Below, piece by piece: positions 9,198-18,017 of a stretch of 64,000 bases of DNA. The position numbers and the translations under genes are program-made. Source of the stretch: Marinobacter orientalis (lineage in GTDB: Bacteria; Pseudomonadota; Gammaproteobacteria; Pseudomonadales; Oleiphilaceae); the NCBI RefSeq assembly GCF_004792665.1, contig NZ_SRZX01000010.1, forward strand, positions 19,992 to 83,991, in the 5' to 3' direction. Under the pieces are notes generated by a model, which saw only the letters and a program-made list of their open reading frames with translations, was not told the origin of the DNA and did no database searches. How positions within the stretch are numbered: position 1 is the first letter of the stretch; every line of letters begins with the position of its first letter.

Positions 9198-10046
9198 ATG
9201 ATCCCAGCAGAACTGCTTCGCCAATCCCGCACAGAAACCGTCGCCCAAAGCCTCCGGGAAGACATCGGGGACGGCGATATCACCGCTATGCTGATACCCG
9301 AAAACCGGATCAGCCATGGAAGGGTTATCACTCGCGAAACTGCAACCATCGCCGGAAGGGCCTGGGTTGAGGAGGTTTTCAGGCAGGTGGACTCAAGCGT
9401 TACGCTGGACTGGCAGGTCAAGGACGGGGACGAAGTAAATCCCGACCAGGTGCTGTTTACCATGGCAGGACCGGCCCGCAGCCTGCTCACCGCCGAACGG
9501 ACGGCCCTCAACTGGCTTCAGATGCTCTCCGGCGTCGCCACAACATGCACGGCCTATGCGCGGCGCGTTGCCCATACCGGCGTGCGGCTGCTTGACACCC
9601 GTAAAACACTTCCGGGCCTGAGACTGGCTCAGAAATACGCGGTAACCTGCGGTGGTTGCCATAACCACCGCATTGGCCTCTGGGACGCGTTTCTGATCAA
9701 GGAAAATCATATCGCCGCCTGTGGTTCGATTGCCAACGCAGTGGCCGCGGCCCGACGCATCGCCCCCGGCCGCCCGGTGGAAGTGGAAACCGAAAACTCT
9801 GATGAACTGGAGCAGGCCCTTGCCGCTGGCGCAGACATCATCATGCTGGACGAATTTTCACTGGATGATATGAAGAAGGCGGTTTCCCGCACCGACGGCG
9901 CCGCAAAACTGGAGGCTTCAGGCAGCATAAACAGCGACACCCTGGTACCGGTGGCAGAGACAGGCGTGGACTATATTTCCATCGGGGCGCTGACCAAGGA
10001 TGTACGGGCAGTTGACCTCTCAATGCGGCTGGAAGAGACCAACTGA
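9198..10046 (+). CDS. nadC: Nicotinate-nucleotide pyrophosphorylase (quinolinate phosphoribosyltransferase)
   Basis: Converts quinolinate and PRPP to nicotinate mononucleotide, CO2 and PPi in de novo NAD synthesis. The 282-residue protein shows the family signatures: EDIGDGDITAMLIP, ERTALNWLQMLSGVAT, the substrate-binding LDTRKTLPGLRLAQKYAVTCGG with NHRIGLWDAFLIKENH, the EVETENSDELEQAL strand, and the C-terminal LEASGSINSDTLVPVAETGVDYISIGALTK. An ATG at 9198 is preferred over a TTG two codons earlier. It runs divergently from the DUF1631 gene and converges with yqcC four bases downstream. Confidence 0.95.
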   Translation: MIPAELLRQSRTETVAQSLREDIGDGDITAMLIPENRISHGRVITRETATIAGRAWVEEVFRQVDSSVTLDWQVKDGDEVNPDQVLFTMAGPARSLLTAERTALNWLQMLSGVATTCTAYARRVAHTGVRLLDTRKTLPGLRLAQKYAVTCGGCHNHRIGLWDAFLIKENHIAACGSIANAVAAARRIAPGRPVEVETENSDELEQALAAGADIIMLDEFSLDDMKKAVSRTDGAAKLEASGSINSDTLVPVAETGVDYISIGALTKDVRAVDLSMRLEETN

Positions 10047-10050
10047 CGAA

Positions 10051-10389
10051 TCACGACGGCCCGGAAAGCAGGCGGTCCATCTCCGCCAGTTCACGAACGA
10101 GGCGGCGACCGGATTCACTCCTGCCCCGGAAATGCTCCTCGGCCATGGGGGCCATGCCGGATACCTCTGGTAATGGTTGCTCGTTTTCAATCAATACTTT
10201 CATGCGCCAGACAAACACAAACTGAAGCCACTGGGTGAACTCCAGGGTATCCACCGCAAACGGTTTCGTACTTTGCAACGCCTCGTCAGGCGGCGGATCC
10301 GTTTCCCACGCACCCATACGCCGCAGTTCGGTCTCGATCTGCAACAGGCGCTCAGCTACCTGGGCGGCATGGTCGGGTTGAATTGCCAT
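10051..10389 (-). CDS. yqcC: YqcC family (DUF446) protein
   Basis: Small cytoplasmic protein of 112 residues with the YqcC family pattern. It has an N-terminal amphipathic helix (AERLLQIETELRRMGAWE), a PFAVDTLEFTQWLQFVFVWRM core and an ILxN-like MKVLIENEQPLP strand. No catalytic residues can be named and the molecular role is unknown. It starts nine bases after the ParA-family gene, so the two are probably one transcript. Confidence 0.8.
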   Translation of the reverse strand: MAIQPDHAAQVAERLLQIETELRRMGAWETDPPPDEALQSTKPFAVDTLEFTQWLQFVFVWRMKVLIENEQPLPEVSGMAPMAEEHFRGRSESGRRLVRELAEMDRLLSGPS

Positions 10390-10398
10390 AATTCGCTC

Positions 10399-11196
10399 TC
10401 AGTCGGCCAATGGTTCCAGCTCGACAGTTTCTCCATGGAGCACCCGGTACAGGTCTTCATACTGCCGCGTCAGGGGATGCTTGGGCGCCATATGAATCAA
10501 CGGCTGCCGGCTCTGGTGAGACTCCTTCATCTTCACCGAGCTGGACAGTCTCACCGGCAATACCGGAAGCCCCTCGTCCATCAATTCACGAACCAGCTTT
10601 TTGGGCAAACTGGCTCGCGGCTGGAACTGGTTGGCGACAATGCCTTCCACCACCAGGTCTTCATTATGGTCTTCCTGCAACTCCTGAATTTCCTGGAGAA
10701 TGCTGTACAGCGCCTGGCGGGAAAAATCGTCACAATCGAAGGGAATGAGGCACCTTTGTGCCGCGATCAGCGCCGAACGGGAATAGAAGTTCAGCGCAGG
10801 CGCCGTATCGATGTAGATTTCATCGAACGATTCGCCCAGTTTTTTCAGTGCCTCCCTCAACTTGTAGATCTTGTGCTTTGCTTCCAGCCTGTGCTCCAGA
10901 AAATCCAGCTCCGGGCTGGAAGGCATGACAAACAGGTTATCAAAGGGCGAAGCGTGAACAAATTCATCAGCGCGCCGGCTGAACACCGTGAATGCCACCA
11001 TCTGCTCCAGATAGTCCGCCACGGTGTCCTTCAGCTCCGTTGCCGGTTTGCCCAGCAGGTAATGGGTTGAATTGCCCTGGGGGTCGAGATCAACGACCAG
11101 TGTGCGCTTGCCCCGGGCGGCACTGATGGCCGCCAGGTTACAGGTTATGCTGGATTTACCGACACCACCTTTCTGATTAAACACGACTCGTCTCAT
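10399..11196 (-). CDS. ParA family ATPase (orphan, no ParB partner)
   Basis: Deviant Walker-A ATPase of 265 residues. The P-loop KGGVGKSS is at about residues 9-16 with the signature Lys, the Walker-B type strand is TLVVDLDPQGNSTH, and YIDTAPALNFYSRSAL is the second conserved strand. Family members position plasmids, chromosomal loci, chemoreceptor clusters or other large assemblies. No parB or parS-like repeat is visible nearby, so it is unlikely to be the chromosomal segregation ParA. GGGGAA lies five bases before the ATG. It is followed by yqcC and preceded by hda in the same direction. Confidence 0.85.
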   Translation of the reverse strand: MRRVVFNQKGGVGKSSITCNLAAISAARGKRTLVVDLDPQGNSTHYLLGKPATELKDTVADYLEQMVAFTVFSRRADEFVHASPFDNLFVMPSSPELDFLEHRLEAKHKIYKLREALKKLGESFDEIYIDTAPALNFYSRSALIAAQRCLIPFDCDDFSRQALYSILQEIQELQEDHNEDLVVEGIVANQFQPRASLPKKLVRELMDEGLPVLPVRLSSSVKMKESHQSRQPLIHMAPKHPLTRQYEDLYRVLHGETVELEPLAD

Positions 11197-11233
11197 CTTG
11201 TTCCCCTGACTTTGTCCCTGTATTTGGTTGGCC

Positions 11234-11932
11234 CTACCAGCCCATAACCGACTTCACGAAGGGTATCGTCAGTCGACGCTGGGCACGTAATGAGTTCTCG
11301 TCCAGGCGATCCAGTATTGCCAGCAAGTCGGCAAGTTTTCGCGGTGCACGCCTGAGAATATATACTGCCACGTCGTCGCCGAGAACCAGTCCACGCTGTT
11401 CGGCCCTGGCCATGAGAATCCGTAAACGGTCATCATCACGGTAGATTCCCAGCTGGATCGTCAAACCGTGGCGAAGCCGTGATACCAGATCCGGCAACAG
11501 AAACGGCAGCTCGCCGGGCACTTCGGAGAGGCTGACGACCATCATGCTGCCGCGATCATTTACCCGATTGTACAGATGGAAGACGGCTTCTTCCCAGTTT
11601 TCAAGGCCGGCAATGAGATCCAGGTCGTCCAGACAGATCACCGACTGGTTTTCCAGGCCTGTCAACGCCTCCGGTCCGAACGGTAATAACTCCGTCACAC
11701 TGACGCATACGGCACTCTGTCCACGCTGTTCGGCATGGTGGCAAACCGCCTGCAACAGATGGCTCTTGCCAGTATCGGCATCGCCGCAGACGGCAACGAC
11801 GGGTACCGGAGCTGATCGCTCGCATACGTCTCTCAGACGGGCCGCTGCCGCTGCATTTCTGTCGCCATGAAAATTATCGAACCGGGCGTCATCCCGAAGT
11901 TTAACACCCAGCACCAGTTGCGATGCACTCAC
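11234..11932 (-). CDS. hda: DnaA regulatory inactivator Hda
   Basis: AAA+ protein that, bound to the DNA-loaded sliding clamp, stimulates hydrolysis of DnaA-ATP and so prevents re-initiation. The 232-residue length is normal. The N-terminus carries a clamp-binding-like motif (SQLVLGVKL). The Walker A region is CGDADTGKSHLLQAV, the Walker B is VICLDDLDLIAG, and the sensor-2 region is AYILRRAPRKLADLLAILDRLD-like. The start is a GTG whose last two bases belong to the preceding gene's TGA (GTGA overlap), indicating translational coupling with the phosphatidyltransferase gene. Confidence 0.9.
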   Translation of the reverse strand: MSASQLVLGVKLRDDARFDNFHGDRNAAAAARLRDVCERSAPVPVVAVCGDADTGKSHLLQAVCHHAEQRGQSAVCVSVTELLPFGPEALTGLENQSVICLDDLDLIAGLENWEEAVFHLYNRVNDRGSMMVVSLSEVPGELPFLLPDLVSRLRHGLTIQLGIYRDDDRLRILMARAEQRGLVLGDDVAVYILRRAPRKLADLLAILDRLDENSLRAQRRLTIPFVKSVMGW

Positions 11933-12489
11933 TGTCTCTTGATCCTCCAGGCCCTCAGGCTCCAGATGGCGATATAGTGCCCCCCGCTGAACACCGCGGA
12001 AACCGCCACCAGAAGAATTCCCGCTTCAGTAACCCAGGGCTGCATCGGAAAGCCTGCCAGCAGAACGATAATCGCCAGGACAACCACTATCTGGATCAGC
12101 GTATTGAGTTTACCGGGAAGCGAGGGCTTCAACTCAAAGCGGCCGATCCCGTAGTGGAAAGCCAGTCCGCCGCAGACAATCAGAAGATCCCGGCCCAGCA
12201 CCAGCCCGAACAGCCATGGTGGCAAGACGCCGGTCAGGGTAAGCATGAGGTACGCTGCAATCAGCAGGGCCTTGTCGGCCAAAGGGTCCGCAATAGCGCC
12301 CAGACGGGTCCGCCAGTCGAAATGACGGGCGAGAAAACCATCAATGACATCCGTGGCTGACGCAACGAAGAAAATGGCCAGTGCGATCCGGTATTCCTTG
12401 GCCATCAGCGCGGCAGCAAAAGGGGCAATCAGCACGATGCGCAGAAACGTCAGGGCATTGGGAATCCAGCGCCAGCGGTGCATCGTCAT
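11929..12489 (-). CDS. CDP-alcohol phosphatidyltransferase family protein
   Basis: Integral membrane enzyme of 186 residues that transfers a phosphatidyl group from CDP-diacylglycerol to an alcohol. The full catalytic signature DG-x2-AR-x8-G-x3-D-x3-D is present in DVIDGFLARHFDWRTRLGAI followed by ADPLADK. Several hydrophobic helices follow. It resembles PgsA-type phosphatidylglycerophosphate synthases. In relatives, however, a second copy often lies beside hda while the main pgsA sits with uvrC elsewhere, so the acceptor alcohol is not certain. A strong GGGAGAGGG ribosome-binding site precedes the ATG. Confidence 0.85.
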   Translation of the reverse strand: MTMHRWRWIPNALTFLRIVLIAPFAAALMAKEYRIALAIFFVASATDVIDGFLARHFDWRTRLGAIADPLADKALLIAAYLMLTLTGVLPPWLFGLVLGRDLLIVCGGLAFHYGIGRFELKPSLPGKLNTLIQIVVVLAIIVLLAGFPMQPWVTEAGILLVAVSAVFSGGHYIAIWSLRAWRIKRQ

Positions 12490-12522
12490 GACACGCTTCC
12501 CTCTCCCTGCGGCACCCGGAAA

Positions 12523-13833
12523 TTACTCTCCGTTTTCCGGGTTGATGATCGAAGCTGGCTGCCAGCGGTAGTGCAACACCTGGTAAAGTGACTCGAACGC
12601 CTGCTCCGACTCCTGTTCATCAACCAGCAACGGCTGGTATACGAACAGAGGGTTAGCCGTGGCGCTGCTGTTCTCTGCATTGTCCTCGGCCAGCGCGACT
12701 CCACCTTCGGGCGTCGGCAAAATGGACTCGTCGGAGTCACCTTCAGCGGAATCGCTGCGGTCTCCCGGATCGGTGCTGTCGCGGACCGGTATCCGGGATA
12801 CTTCCGCATCAGACAGCGGTACCAGGCGCGGAGCAAGCGCAATGTACTGTTTCAGCTGTTCCATTTCACCTGAAAACACGAGCCGTAGCTTTAACTGGTC
12901 CTCTCGAGCCTGGGTAGCGCCCGCTTCAACTACCGGCGACAGGTTCTTGAGTACCCTGTTCACACTGGCGTAATCCGTCAGGCTGGTAATACCGTGCACA
13001 ACAATATCGACCTGCGGCGATTCACCCACATCACTTCCGGCAACCGCATAACGGTCCGCAAACATTTCGGCCCAGCGCCCGATAAGTCGGGCAGCAAGCT
13101 CTTCCCTGGTGTCGGCGGTGACTGACTGTTCCGTGCTGTCCAGGCCCATACCATCAAACACCCATCCGGCACGCCACTGCGAGCCGGACCGGCTGATTCT
13201 CACCAATGACACCAGATCATGCTCAAGCTCCTCGGAAGCGCTCCTCACACTGGAGGTGAACTGACCCCATATATCGGATAACAGCTCCCGGTCCTGCCCA
13301 AACTCCTCGGGAGGCAGGGTTACCGGAAGGCCGCGGTCAACAGCCGCCCCCTGCAATATCTGCCGCCACTGACCATTCGCCCCGCCGATTTCCCCGTCAG
13401 CATGCACGAGGGTGCGACGGCCGCTCTCTTCCACCGCAATCCATGCCAGCGTGAGAGGCCGGTTCGCCCCCCAAACCGGTGCATCGACAGACGCAAGCGC
13501 ACGATTGACCCCTACAGCGCCAAATGACATGCGCAAACGGTGGTTGTTCTCATCTGAGCGAAGAAACTGGTAGGACTGCAGCAGGGATTCAGCATTGCTC
13601 AGGAGTGCGTCAACACCCTCATTATCCAGCACATCGCGAGTGCCGGAAACACGCACGAAAACACGGCTGAGGCCTGCGGCATAGCCCTGCTCCAGATCTT
13701 CTGGCTGGGAACTCGCCACCGGCACTTCCACCGAATAAAGGCCGGTAACGGTAACGGCGGCGGCCGGAGCCGCCATCAGCGCCAGCAGACCGAATAGCCG
13801 CAATGACCGACGGAGTATCTGCGCTGCCTGCAT
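12523..13833 (-). CDS. DUF2066 domain-containing exported protein
   Basis: Predicted exported protein of about 436 residues, unknown function. The N-terminus is a clear signal peptide (basic MQAAQILRRSLR, hydrophobic LFGLLALMAAPAAA, then VTVTGLYSVEV). The mature part begins with the DUF2066 hallmark GLYSVEVPVASSQPEDLEQGY and SRVFVRVSGTRDVLDN. A Ser/Asp/Glu-rich linker lies near residue 360. The ATG at 13833 has AGGA nine bases upstream; an ATG at 13857 is also possible. The gene lies first in a minus-strand group with the phosphatidyltransferase and hda, divergent from purM, an arrangement typical of pseudomonads and relatives. Confidence 0.85.
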   Translation of the reverse strand: MQAAQILRRSLRLFGLLALMAAPAAAVTVTGLYSVEVPVASSQPEDLEQGYAAGLSRVFVRVSGTRDVLDNEGVDALLSNAESLLQSYQFLRSDENNHRLRMSFGAVGVNRALASVDAPVWGANRPLTLAWIAVEESGRRTLVHADGEIGGANGQWRQILQGAAVDRGLPVTLPPEEFGQDRELLSDIWGQFTSSVRSASEELEHDLVSLVRISRSGSQWRAGWVFDGMGLDSTEQSVTADTREELAARLIGRWAEMFADRYAVAGSDVGESPQVDIVVHGITSLTDYASVNRVLKNLSPVVEAGATQAREDQLKLRLVFSGEMEQLKQYIALAPRLVPLSDAEVSRIPVRDSTDPGDRSDSAEGDSDESILPTPEGGVALAEDNAENSSATANPLFVYQPLLVDEQESEQAFESLYQVLHYRWQPASIINPENGE

Positions 13834-13988
13834 CGAGATTTTTCCTGAGTCTGGCATGAACCACCCTGCAATTCGTCTGAATGGCGGATAGGATACACCA
13901 AGGTCCCTGGTGTGAGTAGTTAACCGCGCTTGCACAGAGCCAATACAACTCCTTGATACCCCCACTGCGCCAAACATTGCAATTGCAT

Positions 13989-14017
13989 TTGGAGCACCAC
14001 TCCGCACCTGTTAAAAT
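13989..14017 (+). promoter_or_regulatory. Putative sigma-70 promoter for purMN
   Basis: TTGGAG (13989-13994) and TAAAAT (14012-14017) are separated by 17 bases and end 38 bases before the purM ATG. No convincing PurR-type palindrome is visible in the same gap. Confidence 0.45.
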
Positions 14018-14055
14018 CCGCCGCCTGACCCACTGTCCAAACGGTTAAGCACTCC

Positions 14056-15120
14056 ATGAGCGAACAGAAGCCCTCCCTCACCTATCGTGATGCCGGCGTT
14101 GATATTGACGCAGGAAACGAACTCGTCAACCGCATCAAAAACACGGCTGCGCGCACCCGCCGGCCGGAAGTTCTCGGTGGCCTCGGCGGCTTTGGCGCCA
14201 TGGTTGCCATTCCCCAGGGCTACCACGAGCCGGTTCTGGTGTCGGGCACAGACGGAGTAGGCACCAAGCTCAGGCTTGCCATGCAGCTTAACAAACACGA
14301 CACCATCGGCATCGACCTGGTTGCCATGTGCGTCAACGACCTTGTTGTAGGTGGCGCGGAACCTCTGTTCTTCCTCGACTACTACGCCACCGGAAAACTG
14401 AACGTGGATGTTGCGGCCCAGGTGGTTGAGGGCATTGGCAGCGGGTGCGAGCAGGCAGGCTGTGCCCTGGTGGGCGGAGAAACCGCGGAAATGCCGGGCA
14501 TGTATGAGGGTGACGATTACGATCTGGCCGGCTTCTGTGTGGGCGTTGCCGAACGCAGCGAAATCATTGATGGCACTCGTGTACAGACGGGCGATGTATT
14601 GCTTGCCCTGGGCTCTTCCGGCCCGCATTCCAACGGTTATTCACTGATCCGCAAAATTCTGGAGGTCAGCAACGCCGACCTGGACCAGACTGTTGCCGAC
14701 GTAACGCTCGCGGAGGCACTGATGGCGCCAACCCGCATTTATGTAAAAAACCTGCTGCAACTGGCCCGTGAGGTGGATGTTCGTGCACTTTCCCACATCA
14801 CCGGCGGCGGCCTGCCGGAGAATATTCCCCGGGTTCTGCCCAACGGCATGGTTGCGGCTATTGACACCGACAGCTGGAAGCTGCCCCCCGTTTTTCAGTG
14901 GCTGAAAGATGCCGGCGGAGTCGCCAGTGAGGAAATGTACCGTACCTTCAATTGTGGCGTTGGCATGATTGTATGCATTCCGGCCAATCAGCGTGAACTG
15001 GCACTGGACACCCTGAACGCACTCGGAGAGAACGTCTGGCAGATCGGTGTTATTGAAGCGGCGGCAGACTCCGCCTCCGCGGCATCTATTCGCTATGCGC
15101 CGGGGCTGTTGTCGGTATGA
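14056..15120 (+). CDS. purM: Phosphoribosylformylglycinamidine cyclo-ligase (AIR synthetase)
   Basis: Fifth step of de novo purine synthesis: ATP-dependent closure of FGAM to AIR. Its 354 residues match family length. Signatures include TYRDAGVDIDAGNELVNRIK, GGFGAMVAIP, the ATP/phosphate-binding SGTDGVGTKLRLAM, IGIDLVAMCVNDLVVGGAEPLFFLDYYATGKL, GGETAEMPGMY and SHITGGGLPENIPRVLP. Its TGA overlaps the purN ATG (ATGA), so the two pathway genes are coupled. Confidence 0.96.
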   Translation: MSEQKPSLTYRDAGVDIDAGNELVNRIKNTAARTRRPEVLGGLGGFGAMVAIPQGYHEPVLVSGTDGVGTKLRLAMQLNKHDTIGIDLVAMCVNDLVVGGAEPLFFLDYYATGKLNVDVAAQVVEGIGSGCEQAGCALVGGETAEMPGMYEGDDYDLAGFCVGVAERSEIIDGTRVQTGDVLLALGSSGPHSNGYSLIRKILEVSNADLDQTVADVTLAEALMAPTRIYVKNLLQLAREVDVRALSHITGGGLPENIPRVLPNGMVAAIDTDSWKLPPVFQWLKDAGGVASEEMYRTFNCGVGMIVCIPANQRELALDTLNALGENVWQIGVIEAAADSASAASIRYAPGLLSV

Positions 15121-15800
15121 AAGCAGATTCAGTAACCGCACCCCGTATTCTGGTCCTGGCCTCCGGAAGCGGTACCAATCTGCAAGCCCTGATTGATGCC
15201 AGCCGTGAGCGTGATTTTCCGGGCCGGATTGTGGCGGTGGGCAGCAATCGTCCCCAGGCTTTCGCCCTGGAGCGGGCGGCACAGGCGAACATCGATACCT
15301 TCGCCGTAGACCACACCCGTTATGATTCCCGCGAGCAATTTGATGGTGCGCTGATGGCGGAGATCCGCCGCCACAACCCGGACCTGATTGTGCTGGCAGG
15401 ATTCATGCGTATTCTGACCACGGATTTTGTTCAGGCGTTACGCGGCACCATGCTGAATGTTCATCCCTCCCTGTTGCCGAAATATACCGGACTCAACACC
15501 CATCAGCGCGCGCTGGAGGCGGGAGAAAAGGTGCACGGTGTATCCATTCACTTTGTTACCGAGGAACTGGATGGCGGTCCCGTTATCGCCCAGGCAGAGG
15601 TCAGTGTGGCTCCGGAAGACACCCCGGAGTCCCTTGCCGAAAAGGTCCAGCAGAAAGAACACGTGCTGTACCCCATCGTTGTGCGCTGGTTCTGCGAAGG
15701 TCGCATTCAGCTCGGCTCAGACTACGTGGTTTTCGACGGTCAGCCCCTGAACGGGCCCATGGTGCTTCCGGACGACGGTGCTGCAGCATCGGCCGGGTGA
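15117..15800 (+). CDS. purN: Phosphoribosylglycinamide formyltransferase (GAR transformylase)
   Basis: Transfers the formyl group of 10-formyl-THF to GAR in purine synthesis. Signatures: the LVLASGSGTNLQALID phosphate-binding loop, LAGFMRILTTDFV, and the catalytic Asn/His/Asp set in LNVHPSLLPKYTGLNTH...GVSIHFVTEELDGGPVIAQ. At 227 residues it is a little longer than the 212 of E. coli, with a short C-terminal tail. ATGA overlap with purM. Confidence 0.95.
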   Translation: MKADSVTAPRILVLASGSGTNLQALIDASRERDFPGRIVAVGSNRPQAFALERAAQANIDTFAVDHTRYDSREQFDGALMAEIRRHNPDLIVLAGFMRILTTDFVQALRGTMLNVHPSLLPKYTGLNTHQRALEAGEKVHGVSIHFVTEELDGGPVIAQAEVSVAPEDTPESLAEKVQQKEHVLYPIVVRWFCEGRIQLGSDYVVFDGQPLNGPMVLPDDGAAASAG

Positions 15801-15886
15801 CTTTATCGTCATCTCCGGGTGCCATCGGGCGCGTTAGACTGTCCACACACAGGCACACCAGCCATTGTACCAGCGGAGGAATTCCC

Positions 15887-16663
15887 ATGCCCCTGAAATA
15901 CAGCTCCGCAGTCCTGCCAGCCATAGTGGCCTGGGCACTTCTCATTGGCGCCACCCATGCACAGGCTTCAGAAGAAGGGCAGACTGCAGGAGATACACAG
16001 ACTCCGGAGGCAGCGGAGGAGATTCCTCTCCGGCCCATGGAGCTCAGCTACAACGCCTCCATGGACAGAGGCATATCCCTCAAAGGCAGTGCCCGCCGCA
16101 TCCTCGAACAAAGGGATGACGGCACCTGGCATTTCCGCACTGACGTGGACTCCTTCATCGCCGATATTGATGAGTCGCTGATCTTCCGCTGGGAGAACAA
16201 TCAGGTGATCCCCCTGCGTTACCGTTACAAACTTTCCGGCTTCCTGATCAGGAAGAGAGAGGAAGCGATCGATTTTGACTGGGACAAGATGGTGGTCAGC
16301 GGGCACCATGAGGGCGACAGGTTTTCGATGGAACTGAAAGAAGGTGCCATGGACCCCATGGGCTACCAGCTGCAACTGAGCCAGGACATCAAAGCCGGCA
16401 AACGCGAAATGGAATACCTTGTTATCGACAAGGGCGACTACGACACCGACCGTTTTGCCGTCATTGACCAGGAAACAACGCGCATCAATGGCGAGGAGCT
16501 CAGAACCCTCAAGGCAGAGAAAGTTCGCGACAGCGATAGCAAGCGACAATCACTGATGTGGTTCGCACCTGAGCGCGACTACATGCTCATCCGCTTCCTG
16601 CAGGTGGAGCCGGATGGCAGCGAGTATGAGCTGACAATCAGCGAAGCCTCCTTTGATCGCTAG
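15887..16663 (+). CDS. DUF3108 domain-containing exported protein
   Basis: Predicted periplasmic or outer-membrane-associated protein of 258 residues. A signal peptide is obvious (MPLKYSSAVLPAIVAWALLIGA then THAQA). The mature protein is rich in beta-strand patterns, e.g. ELSYNASMDRGISLKGSARRILE and PLRYRYKLSGFLIRKREEAIDFDWD, as in DUF3108. Function unknown. The ATG at 15887 is chosen because GGAGGA lies seven bases upstream. The position just after purN recurs in related genomes. It converges with avtA 12 bases away. Confidence 0.85.
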   Translation: MPLKYSSAVLPAIVAWALLIGATHAQASEEGQTAGDTQTPEAAEEIPLRPMELSYNASMDRGISLKGSARRILEQRDDGTWHFRTDVDSFIADIDESLIFRWENNQVIPLRYRYKLSGFLIRKREEAIDFDWDKMVVSGHHEGDRFSMELKEGAMDPMGYQLQLSQDIKAGKREMEYLVIDKGDYDTDRFAVIDQETTRINGEELRTLKAEKVRDSDSKRQSLMWFAPERDYMLIRFLQVEPDGSEYELTISEASFDR

Positions 16664-16675
16664 ACTTTCAGCACG

Positions 16676-17947
16676 TTACTTTCCGACAGCCGCCCATACG
16701 GCTTTCACTTCGTCGGCAATAATGCGCAGCCCTTCGGCGACTCGCTCATCATCCTGGGAGTAGGTAACCCGCAGGCACTCATGACGATGCTGCCAGTCAT
16801 CCTCGGGCAATCCCGGGAAGAAGTAGTGTCCGGATACGACCAGCACTCCCCTCTCCTTCAACCGCTGATAGAGCTCAAGGCTGGTAATGGGAAGGTCCGG
16901 GAACCACAGCCACAGGAACATGGCACCTTCGGGTTTGTGGACATACCAGCGGCAACTGTCTTCACCCATGGCGGCGCGAAACGCGGCAACCGCCCGTTCC
17001 ATCTTGGCCTTGTAGAAGGGGCAGACCACGTCACGGCTGAGTGACAGGATTTCTCCGGAACGCACCAGAGGCTCTGCGAGCATGGCGCCAAAGCTGCCAG
17101 TGGCGAGATTCATGATGGCGTTAATACCCGACAGCGCCTTGATCACGGGCTCGGCTGCAATAACGATGCCCGTGCGTACCGCCGGCAGGCCGAACTTGGA
17201 CAGGCTGAGACACAGGATCACCTGCTCATTCCAGCGGGGTGTCGCATCCACAAACAGCAGGTTCGGGAAAGGCGTGCCATAGGCCCCATCCACAATCAGC
17301 GGGATGTCGTGCTGGCGAGCCAGCTCTTCCAGCCGGGCCAGCTCGTCATCGGTGACCACGTTGCCGGTGGGATTGGTGGGGCGGGAAACACAGATGGCGC
17401 CGGTTTCGCCGGTGACCTCAACCGCGTCAAAATCCACCCGGTATTTGAATTCGTGGGCATCTGTAAAGGAGATATCCGGTTGCACAGCGTGGAACAGTCC
17501 GGGCTCGATACCCGCGTCGGCATAGCCGATGTATTCCGGTGCCAGGGGCAGAAGGATGTGCTTGCGCATCCCATGGCCATAGTCGCCGCCGAACATGTTG
17601 AACAACATGAAGAAAGCGGCCTGGCTGCCGTTGGTCAGCGCAATGTTTTCCGGTTTCAGACCCCAGCCGTACTCCCGGTTCAGCAACTCCGCCAGCGAGG
17701 CAATAAACTGTTTCTCACCCTGGGGCGGATCGTAAATACCCACCAGCCGGCGCGTATCCCCCTCACTCCGGGCCATCTCCGCCAGGATCTGCTGAACCCG
17801 CTGCTGTATTTCGGGAATATGGCCGGGATTGCCACCGCCCATCATGATCATGTCATCGCCGGATGCGAGGGCATTACCAAGGTCATCCATCAGTGAGGTG
17901 ATGCCCGCATCTGCGGTGAATTTTCGGCCGAACGAAGAGAGTTTCAT
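16676..17947 (-). CDS. avtA: Valine-pyruvate transaminase (AvtA)
   Basis: PLP-dependent class I/II aminotransferase of 423 residues. AvtA interconverts valine or alanine with the corresponding 2-oxo acids. Visible marks: MMGGGNPGHIPEIQQRV near the N-terminus, YDPPQGEKQFIASLAELLN, the substrate-site SRPTNPTGNVVTDDEL, and the PLP-lysine segment LSLSKFGLPAVRTGIV. The N-terminal MKLSSFGRKFTADAGITSLMDDLG is typical of AvtA rather than AspC. It is the last gene of a minus-strand run after dcd and the YjaG-family gene, about 70 bp away. Confidence 0.9.
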   Translation of the reverse strand: MKLSSFGRKFTADAGITSLMDDLGNALASGDDMIMMGGGNPGHIPEIQQRVQQILAEMARSEGDTRRLVGIYDPPQGEKQFIASLAELLNREYGWGLKPENIALTNGSQAAFFMLFNMFGGDYGHGMRKHILLPLAPEYIGYADAGIEPGLFHAVQPDISFTDAHEFKYRVDFDAVEVTGETGAICVSRPTNPTGNVVTDDELARLEELARQHDIPLIVDGAYGTPFPNLLFVDATPRWNEQVILCLSLSKFGLPAVRTGIVIAAEPVIKALSGINAIMNLATGSFGAMLAEPLVRSGEILSLSRDVVCPFYKAKMERAVAAFRAAMGEDSCRWYVHKPEGAMFLWLWFPDLPITSLELYQRLKERGVLVVSGHYFFPGLPEDDWQHRHECLRVTYSQDDERVAEGLRIIADEVKAVWAAVGK

Positions 17948-18017
17948 GGTGCTTGTCTGTACCGATTCAAAGACGGGTTGTAATCCCAGTGTAGGACAGA
18001 GCCGGCAGCGCCGCTGC

